A stretch of 64,000 nucleotides of DNA from Paraspadella gotoi (lineage: Eukaryota > Chaetognatha): positions 13,570,124 to 13,634,123 of the forward strand of contig CM119265.1 of assembly GCA_051294375.1 (NCBI GenBank), written 5' to 3'. The notes under the pieces are model-generated. The model saw only the letters and a program-made list of their open reading frames with translations. It did not search any database and was not told the DNA's origin. This document shows positions 51,359 to 61,300 of this stretch, piece after piece. A program made the translations under genes and the position numbers. Positions within the stretch are counted from its first letter, which is position 1. Each line of letters starts with the position of its first letter.

Positions 51359-52321
51359 TCAGTGTCTCCTGACTGGACCGCGCCTGGTAACGATTGCGCA
51401 TCGCTGAGATCTAATCCCGTTCTTCTTGGCCGCATTCTTAGGCGTCGAGCCGGGCGAGCCGGCCGAGGCGAGTCGAGTCCTCCGCAAAAGGATCGACGCA
51501 GCGGAAGGTTTTTGCTTAATCGCTTCCCTCGTCGGTCGTTTCATCTTTTGTCTTCCCGCTTCGAGGCTACAACGGGCGGAATCGTTCGAGGTATTCGATC
51601 TCGTCTTGGCGACAACGCCGGAGCTCTCTTCGAAATCCTCATCCCCGTTTCTCCGTTTTCTGACGGCGTTCTTGACTGGTTTAGCGGCGAAGGAAGAACC
51701 GGTTTTTCTTCTCTGTAAATCGCCGACGTCTTTGCGCTCTTTCGTTTTCGTCGACTCGGTCGTAGCCTCGGAAGAGTTTCTCGCGGTGCCGTGGGAATCC
51801 TTGATTCGATCGGCGCCCAACCGACGGGAGCCGGCCCCGTCTTTGGGCGCCGTCGCCTGTTCGAGTGAAGAGTCGCGAGATCTCTCCTTCGAAGATTTCG
51901 TCCGGGTCGTCGAGAATTTTGCGTCGGCCCAAAAGAAGCGCTTGGAGAGTTCACGTCGGTCGAAGGAATCGACGGAATCGTCGGGCCCGGTCGTTAGATC
52001 GAAAACGCCCACGCTCATCTCGTCGATGCCGAGGATCCGTTTCATTTCCTCGTCCAGAACCAGCAGGGCAACCTTTGTAAGGATCCCGCGAGTTCTATAA
52101 CCGGCCGACGCCGCCGGAGACGCGGTCACGTTGGGCGTCAATCTTGACATTGCCAGTCGTTGCCATCCGCCGATGAGTTGATTCCCGGGTTCAGGGAGAG
52201 AAGAACTCGAGTCTGTATTGTTAACAGTGTCGCGGACTGTGGCGGGGAAGCCAATCTTCTCGAGAGTCTCCGCGATCGATTTCGTTGTATTAAACTGAGA
52301 CTCCTCCAAAACAGATTCAAC
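51359..52321 (-). CDS. BCOR: BCOR-like last exon: end of PUFD-like region plus long basic tail
   Basis: The acceptor is CACCCGCAG. The first ~30 codons ([20 protein letters not shown]) fit the last PUFD helix. About 290 more residues follow: [19 protein letters not shown], then Ser/Arg/Lys-rich sequence with several basic clusters, to a stop at 51359-51361. Human BCOR ends a few residues after the PUFD, so this tail is extra. It is one open frame, and no second gene start is evident within it. No convincing poly(A) signal is seen close downstream. Confidence 0.85.
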   Translation of the reverse strand, partial: VESVLEESQFNTTKSIAETLEKIGFPATVRDTVNNTDSSSSLPEPGNQLIGGWQRLAMSRLTPNVTASPAASAGYRTRGILTKVALLVLDEEMKRILGIDEMSVGVFDLTTGPDDSVDSFDRRELSKRFFWADAKFSTTRTKSSKERSRDSSLEQATAPKDGAGSRRLGADRIKDSHGTARNSSEATTESTKTKERKDVGDLQRRKTGSSFAAKPVKNAVRKRRNGDEDFEESSGVVAKTRSNTSNDSARCSLEAGRQKMKRPTREAIKQKPSAASILLRRTRLASAGSPGSTPKNAAKKNGIRSQRCAIVTRRGPVRRH

Positions 52322-55300
52322 CTGCGGGTGAAAATGTAATATTATAAATATAACAAGAGTTAGAGACTCCATCAATAATACGCCCAATATCGCAATATCG
52401 ATCTCTTTATCAATAAAACGTATTCTTGCCTGTTGCTTGGAAACCCAGGCGATTTTGAGAGATCCGGAGAAGAGTCTGGCTCGAATTTCCAGGTTCAATC
52501 GATTGGACGAACGATTCAAGTCCGATACCATCGTGGGTTCGGGCGCCAAGCAGGCTCCACCCTCGGGCGGCCTTAAATCGTCACCATTCAAAGTTGACGT
52601 GGGGACAGAGTTTTGTTTTAAGGCGAGGTCCGACTTGTCAGTTTCCGAATTAACGGCGCAGATTTCGCGAATTTCTTCATCGTGAAGACTAAGACGCTCC
52701 GCCAGTTCCTTGAGAGAAACGTACTGACAAAAGCCATGCTCTCGAGTGAAATGACCCTGTAAGAGATTAAAATAAAAGTAAAATAAAGGTTCGTTGAATA
52801 CTTTAAAAAAATTGAAAGAAATAAGAGAGAAAGGCACAGTTGCTTCATAAAAATACATAATACGTAATTAAAAAATTCAAGGCATTTCGTTTGCTACTAA
52901 ATAAAGAACAAGGAAGAAAAAAAGGTTTTCAAAAGCACAGCGCACATAAGAACCGAGTTACGCTGAAGATATGCCAGCAGGAGGAAATGCCCTAAACTTG
53001 TCTGTTTTTCCCCACCTGTACGATCGTAGGAAGCGGCTCGTCCGAAATCATGAAGGGGATCTCGTCAGTTTGGTAGACACAGCCTGCCGAGGCCAAGGAG
53101 TTGTCTTTGGCAACGGCGTCGTTTTCCGGCGGAGGATGCGCGAAAATGTCACAGCCCACTTCGGGATCTGGATCTGGGAAGAGTAAATAACAATTGAGAA
53201 AGAAACGGGCAGCCTTTTACGTAGTGACTTCGCTTACTCACCTCCAAATAACCAATGATCGATCTTCCACCCTTGCCCACTCCTCTCCTCCTCCCTCTTT
53301 CTCCTCGCTTCCTCCTTTAATTTCCTCGCTTCTCCGCCTTTGCTTTCCCATCGGTCTCCCTCTGGCTCTTCATCTTCCCAGGAATCTTCCACCTCCACGT
53401 CGGCTTCCTCATCCTCATCATTTTCTCCCTGGAGGCAACCATTTATATCGATCACGTGACCGGTGAGGAGTCGCGACATCGAGCGGGATCTGGAGTAATG
53501 AAATGATGTGAAAAATAAAGCTAAGCTCCTGCGTTTGAGATGACTTTACAACCAGGTTGCAAAACCAAATAAAAGCTAGTTTGACATTTTTACCTGCTTA
53601 ATTCCACGCTTCCCTTCCCCGAGTAGTTGGCCACGAGCGGATCAGCGCCGGCGCTGAGCAAGAGCCGCACCATTTCGCCGGAGTCATTCTCGACGGCGTC
53701 ATGCAGCGGACGCGTACCATCGTGGGCAAAGGCGTTAACGTCAGCGCCATGGGCGAGCAGCACGCGCGCGATGTGAAGTTGACCTTTGACGCAAGCCTCA
53801 TGCAAGGGTGTGTACCCCGCGTTATCGCGGACATTAACCTCCACGTAATGGGTATCGAGGCAGTATAGCACCGTATCCTGAATTTTTTACGCGACTGTAT
53901 TAGAAGATTACATGCACAACAATCGCCACAAAAAGAAATAAAAAACGTATGTTCTACGTAAAATTATGAAACGATTGTTACGTCACTTTAAAACTTGTAT
54001 TAAAAAAATTTTAATTGTAAGAAACATGCATAACCTCAGACTCACCAAGTAGCCGAGTCGGGCAGCTCTATGCAGCACAGTTTCACCCGACGTTTTGTTC
54101 ACCAAAAGCCTTTTCATTTCGGGGGGCATCACTGCTGGTTTTTTCTCAACGACGGGCAGCTTGGTTGGCGACGACGAGATTGAAGAGCGCGAGGCAGGCA
54201 AATGTCCGATCTTTTCGTCGGGCGGCGGGGTGCTCGCTTCAGGTTCTTTCTTTATTGAAGCCACGAACCTCTCCACCGACTCCACGAGTGGCTTGACGTC
54301 GAGATGATCTGACGAGGACTTGGTTTCCAAAAGCGGCTCTTTATTGACTAAAGTCAAATCTGGTTTCACGTCGAGTAATTGGGTGGTCGTTGGGGCGCAT
54401 TCCGCTAGCTTGGCCATAGAAGGTTCCATTTGACAATCTTCGATCTTGGACGCATTGGAAGCGCTGGAGGACGCCGCTGCCGACGCAGCGTTGCGGAGTT
54501 CTTCGAGTTTCTTCCAATCGCTCTTGCATCTTTCCAATTCTCGTTTCCGACTCCTGGGTGAGAGCGACTCCGTTCCAGAGTGTTCCCCTTTTTCCATCTC
54601 GATGAATTGGATCATGGCGCGTTGAAGATAGCGTTCCTCCCGGGACAACTGATCCGAATCCCTTGAAACGGAAGCGGACAGTTAACAATCCGTAAATACA
54701 AAAACAACTGAGGCTTTTATGATTCCACGTTCGGTAGTTTCTTTTAAAACCTACCTGTACAAATCTCCACATGGTCGATCTCTGTCCTTCTCCGCCACAA
54801 AGCCATCGCTGTTGGCAAGCTCATCGAGGATTCGCCGTCGGGCCTGAACGAACGACGACGTATGACTACGCGACGCCGATTCGACGCCCCGAAAGGCGGC
54901 AGGGGGTTCGAGCAGGGCGGGGCCGGGTGGGGGAGGCACACTTTCGAAACGCCCAGGGGCCTTGGCGGAATCCTGGGGTTGAAACGCCCGTCCCAACGAT
55001 TATGAAATACGTAGTGTAGTTAATTAGGAAAGAATAGGATAGTCGGAGAGATTAAAAGGGGGGAAAAAGGACAGCGTAGTTGCAATTAGGAAAACAAAAC
55101 CCAAAAGAAAAAGGTCATGATAAAAAATAAAGGAGGCGATGATCGTGGATGAAGCGTTATGATGGGAAAGAGTTAAGGATTAGGGAGAAGGAAAAATCGG
55201 TGCAGGGAAGACGGGGGAAAGAAAACGCAACAAGGAGGTGATCGAACAAACACCGTCAGCCTACTTTAATAAAGGGCTTTAAAAGACCGAACAACCAACT

Positions 55301-58300
55301 CAAGGAGTTTCGCAATGGCTTTTTTCTTTATTAAAATAAAATATAGTATGCGGTGATGATACAATATTCTAACTCAATACTCTATAAATATTATAATCAG
55401 ACTGGGCGTCACTGAAATTAGCAAACCAAAAACAAACCTTTTTGGATGGTGGACTTAAACAAGAGCCGGTTTCGTCTTCTAACCCGCCGCTGGTCGAGAT
55501 TGTGAGAGGCTGTGAAACGGTTTCTGTGACGGTGAATGAGAGAGGCTCCAGGGATTGGGCCTCTGAAATTGGAGGCACTTGACCGGCGCATTTACCAGCG
55601 TTGGAAAGGAGGGAAGAATAAAAAGACAGTTTTCCTGAAAGATGTCAGCATTGATTAATCAATGAACACAAGAAGGTTTTCCGAAAATGAAAATGAAAAC
55701 AATAAGAAACGAAATGCTTAAATTGTACCTCTGCTTTAGTATCATTGCAACCTTCATTAAATAAAACAAACAAGATTTTCAGGTAGGGAAATTTTATCAA
55801 AAACAAAATTCGAAAACCTACCTTCGGAGGTCATATCTTCTTTGAAAGACTCGGCATCTTTGGTCTCTCGCACATCTTCGTTGGAGTTTCGAGACGCCAA
55901 CAATATAGAGTCCTTGACGGTGTCATGCGTTTCCTCAGAGACCGCGGATTCGTTTGAGCGGAACGCAGATTGGATCTCGAACGGAAAACTGTTTTTGACC
56001 GAGTTTGATTCCGTCTTCGCTCCGACGTCCTTCTCCTTTCGCTTGGCGGCGCGCTTGGCTTCGCGCCGCTTCGCCTTCTCTACTTCGCAACGCAAAACTT
56101 CTTCGACGATCTAAGGGTCAATAATGAAGGCGCGTGGCTCATTTAATGTTACAAAAACATTTGGCTAATTTCTAATGCATACCTTTCGCCCGAAATCTGT
56201 CTCGAAAAGTTTATCCAAATCCTTTTTCTCCGACTTTTTCTTCTTCTCTTTCTTCCGTTTTTTTCTCTCGGCCTCGGTCTCGGCGATGGTCAATTCCCCA
56301 TCTTCTCTGACTCGACGCTTTTTCTTCACCGACGATTTCAACTGAACAAAAAAAAAGAAGAAACAGTCGAGTGTTGAGCTTTAAAACGGCTACTAAAATA
56401 TAAAATACAGTCCTGTAAAAAAAAACGACATCCTAAAACATTGTGCAAATAAATCTTGTTAGAATCATTTATTATGAAAGATATAGGTTGCTAATATTCA
56501 TCGAAAAAGGAACTATTGGTGCAAATTTGTTAATTTTGATTTTTTATAACTACAGAGCGTTAGAGAAGAAAATTGACACATTTTTTCCCTTTTGTGTTTA
56601 GGGTATTATAGCTCTTGAAAGACTAGACGGATTTTTTTAAACTTACACGTATGGATTCCTCTTTTAAAAATCCATATTTTCTATTTTTAATTTTTATAAT
56701 ACATAAATACAATGCCCAAAAATTAATTAAAATAATTTTTTTTCCCCACATTTTGTTTTTAACAATTTGTCTTTCGGGTGCTATTGCTCTTGAAGGGCTG
56801 AACCGATTTTATTTCCACTTAAACAATATAAATATTGATTCAAATTTGAAAAATATTTAAAATTTAAATGTTTGTTATTAATCATGTTGTTAAATATGTG
56901 CATAAAACGCGCACAATTTTAAGAATCCTCTCCTTTTTTGCACAGGACTAATGAAATCACCTTCGTTTGTTCGTTGGAAATCCCCACCCTGCCTCGTGAA
57001 AGATCCTCTGTTAACCGTGGAGGACCTGTCGCGGAAACTACCGACGAAACCATCGGTTCCGACCGACTTGACAAAGATGTCGAAAAGGCGCCCGTTATGG
57101 TGGCGTTACTCGTTGATCCGGATACCGTGAGAGGAGATACACCGACAGAAATGCCAACAGAAGGTTCGGCGCCGTTACAAAGGGGAACACCCTGTTTGAC
57201 AGACGCCGACTTTGAAGAAGTAGAGGAAAAGCGCGATTGATTCTGCGGGAGATGAGCGAAACCGAGGGAAGAGATCGTATTAAATATTAATCGACAATGA
57301 TCCAAACTTACATACAGATTTGTACTATACGTACTTTTTGAAGCGCCCGAGGTTCGTTGATGTCAACCTCTGCTCCTCCAAACTGCGAACTGGCCATTTC
57401 CCCGCCCATACTCATCAAGCTATGATGACTGTAGGCGGTCATGACAGCCGACGCAGAACATGTATCAGTGGGACGCGTTGTTGGCGCCGCCGAAGACGGC
57501 GGAGGCGTAGCTACGTTTATACCGACGGTATGTGCCAACGAGGGAGAGGCGGCAACGAGTTTGGTGGCCCCGGATTGGAGGAGATTTGTAGCCAGGGTTC
57601 GTGCGGGTGCAGAGCGACCCGAATCGTCTTTGACGCGAGATGAAGGACAATTCGCAGCGGAAGAGCCTGACGATGCTCTTGAGTCACTGGAGTCTTTCAA
57701 CTGCGGTGGACCGACATGAGTAGAGGCGCGAGACGGTTGTTGGTTTTGTGAAGGCTGTAAATGCTGCAGAGCAGATGGTTGCGGGAGAAAGCGTTGCTGC
57801 AGGGGTTGCAGGCTTTGGCCGGTCGTGGCTTTGTTTTGCGCCTGAATTGGCGCTGAAACGGACGTGGAGATATTGGATGAAGGAGGAACTAGAGTGGGTA
57901 CGCAAGTCGGTGCGGCATTGACGGAGACAGGAGTTTGAATGACGGCAGTGGCGCCGTTTGGAGCAACTACGGCGCTCCCGAATTGCGGCGCCGATTGACC
58001 AGTGTTAAGAACAATAAAGCCCCCACCTGGTGCGGCGGGCAAGTACGCGGAAGGATAAGCAGAAAACTGAAAAGAAAAAGAAAAAAGGGAATTCGTGGAA
58101 GAATGGACGAAATCTTTTTCAAAACAATTGAAGAGCTCGGAAAAGCGAGCATAAAATTAAAGTTCATAGATTATTAATACAATAAATACCTGGTTTGCAA
58201 CGACGGGTTGCTGGATGACGGCTCCCCCAGGACCAATTATTGTCTGATAAGTCGAACCAGAATTCACCACCGATGTTGACGTTGGCGACGAAGTCGAAGA

Positions 58301-61300
58301 CGCCATGACAACTGGAACGCGTAGCATCGTCTGTAGAAAGATAATTGTAAAATCATTAACAAGCTTGGAAAATTAAGTAAAAATTATGACTTTCAGAGGA
58401 ATTGTATATAGTATTCATCCTGGGATTCATCCAATGACATATCATTTCGTACTTATAGAATATAAGGTTTACAATTTTAAGACCTTCCTATAAAAATAAA
58501 AAATGTCATTAAAAACAATTCTGCACAAACACATAAAATAAATAAGATTATAAACGTATGAATTTTAGCTTAACAATGAAAAGAAATTCGTCCGTACCGG
58601 CTGAGCAGTCGTGACGGATGTAGAAGTGAGGCTCGACGTCGACGTTACGACTGGCGCCGACAACGAATGGGGCGGCGATTGAGAAGAGGAAGACGAGTTT
58701 TTCGTTACCGTCGGTTTCTCTCCATCTTGCGGCTAAAAATTAAATTAAATAAAATCACTTTCAGTACGGTTTAATATTTGTACATATTAAAAGTATATAT
58801 ATAAATATAGTACATACATTACATACACATACATATTGGCCCATTGTGCCTTCCCTATCAAGGATTGAGGTTTCAATATTTCTAGCGTTATATCAACAAA
58901 TAACTACAACATTATAACCTGATTATTATGCTTGGCAATATATTGCAGAAATGCGTTTTCAAATCTCGTCACAGAGCCAATCGCAGCCGTCGGCGTTGTA
59001 GATGTTGAGATGCTAGTTTCTTTAACGTCAGCAGATGTCAGGGCCGAAGAAACAACGGCGGAAACGTCTGGTTTTACGTCTTGTGAAGCAGCGCAAGTAG
59101 TAACGGCGGCATCCTCCGTCTTGACGGCCTGAAAAATGTCAGTTGAAATAGATCACGAGTGAAAGATAAATAAATAAATTTTTTTTTGATGATTGGTTGC
59201 TCGGCTTGCTTTATTTTTAAACCATACTCTCAACATATTTAAGCGTAACTATTCGAGTCGCCAGAATCTCAAATCGTTATTTAAAATAACGTTAGCTTCG
59301 GCTTGTGTCACGAAATCATAAGTACTAAGGAGGCATACCAGAAACCCGGAATTTTTTTCTATCTGCATTTCCTACCCCTTGTGAGTTTGTAGAGTTGGTA
59401 ACAGCGCCGCTGGAGTTGTTTCCGGCTCCTGGAGGCAAGGTCCAGTTCATCCACAAAGGCTGGGGCCCGCAAGGCGGCGCGGCTTGAACCAAGAGTCCCG
59501 TCGAGTAAGGCGGCGTTGGCACCACGAGTCCAGCTAAAGTTTCAGAAATCAATTTTTCGATGATACTCGCTATAATAATCAGTTTCATGAATGTTATTTC
59601 TTTGGTAAACTTACCAGGTTGTCCATAAGAATAGGCATTGGCAGCAGCGAAAGGATAAGGCGGCTGGAGATGCATGACCATTGGCTGAGTGGAGGACAAA
59701 CTCGGATTCCCTGCTTGTCCCATCCTTTTGACTTCGTCTGCTCGAGAAGACGACGGATGAAGAACTTTCGGGCTGAGCACGGGCATCTAATCAAAATTTT
59801 TTGCGCATTAGCATCGAAAATGCAAGTTATAAAACCCTGAAATCAAAATCTTTCTATTACAAGACTTCCCGACTTAATATTTAGGATATTTCCTTCTTTA
59901 AATTAAATTCTTAAAACAAATTACATGCAGAAAATTCGTTGAGAAAATTTTTAAAGGCTACAGCACTTTTAAACATGTCTCAAATTGATCTTTTCATAAA
60001 ACCCGGCATAAAAAATTTGAGGGGCAGACCTGTGGACTATGAGGAGCAGCACTAGCGTTACTTTTTCCTTTAGAAGAACCGGTCGCACGATTCGGACTGG
60101 ATGTGGGGACGCCGCTACTGGGAGTAGCCCCCATTAAATCCGGCGGACCTGTAGACAAAAATCGTCAAATGAATGAAATCTAATACTAGTAATAGAGGAG
60201 GGAAAGATTAAAATTTCAGACGAAGTTGTAAAGTTAATAACTTTATTTAAATCTATTTCAATATTTTAATTAAAATAAAATAATTTCTACTAAATTTAGA
60301 GAATGTCTTAGCATAAAGTACTAAAAAGACTAAAGCAATGGAATTAGTAATAATATCTATTTCACTTCCTACAAAAACTATTTAAAACCCCAAAAACTTA
60401 ATATTATTAACCGGGAGTATCGGCGGTGCTGTTTCGCGCGGGGCTTCGATCGCCGCGTGCAGGAGTGTTGCGGCCGCCAGACGACGTATAAGAAGGAAGT
60501 CGCGAGAAGGAATCAGAATCCGGGGTCGAAAGGTTCGCCGTTGAGCGGCTTAGAGAATTCCTAATAAAATTATATTGATAATTTCCTAAAACTTTACCAC
60601 CCAATGAAACGAATGTTAACGGTACTCACCCTTGCGTCGGCAGCAGCGGAGGCATTGGAGCGGCCATAAGAAGCGGTACGCCCCCAGGTGGCCCCAGGGG
60701 GATCTTAGCGATGGAAGCTGACGTGCCCGTCGAAGTAGACACCGTCAACGGAGTGGTTATCGGCGTCGACAAACGGACACTCGGGCTCGATGTTGTCACG
60801 TGACAGATCCACTTGGAGCCTCCCGATTGACCGGATTTCGAAGATTTGCAAGACGATTGGCCATTGGAGGGAGTCTTCTTTCCCATAGGATTTCGTCTAC
60901 CGGTTTTGGGAACGGGAAATCTGGTGAAAAAAAAAACACAATTTGTAAGACGATTTCAGAAATAATAATCGCATCCAAAAAAGCTAAGTTTATTATATCG
61001 AACGAATTTGAAGGTTAAAAAAAAAAAGACTTCACTATTACAATTTTTAAAAAATCTGTGAAAACTAACGTGTGCGTTCTTGCGGCGCGGCAAGTATCGA
61101 CGTTGGATGGCGGTGGAGGCGAATCGCCGTTGGAAGCGTGAGAGGAGAGCGGCGTCCTTTGCGACGTGACGGTGATGATGCGCGGAGTTCCGAAAGACGC
61201 TGAAACTTTCTGGTGCGAGTGTTCTGAACGATTCGCGCGGACTTCATTCTGGTAGACCAAATAAATTATCAAACGATAATACTATAGCTCCATCAATTCT

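Noticed and set aside
51426-52100. Long plus-strand open frame opposite the last BCOR exon
   Set aside because: Antisense shadow of a GC-rich coding exon; the minus frame continues the recognised BCOR protein.
59339-59375. Alternative donor extending exon 10 to 59339
   Set aside because: It would put exon 11 out of frame, whereas the donor at 59376 keeps phase 0.
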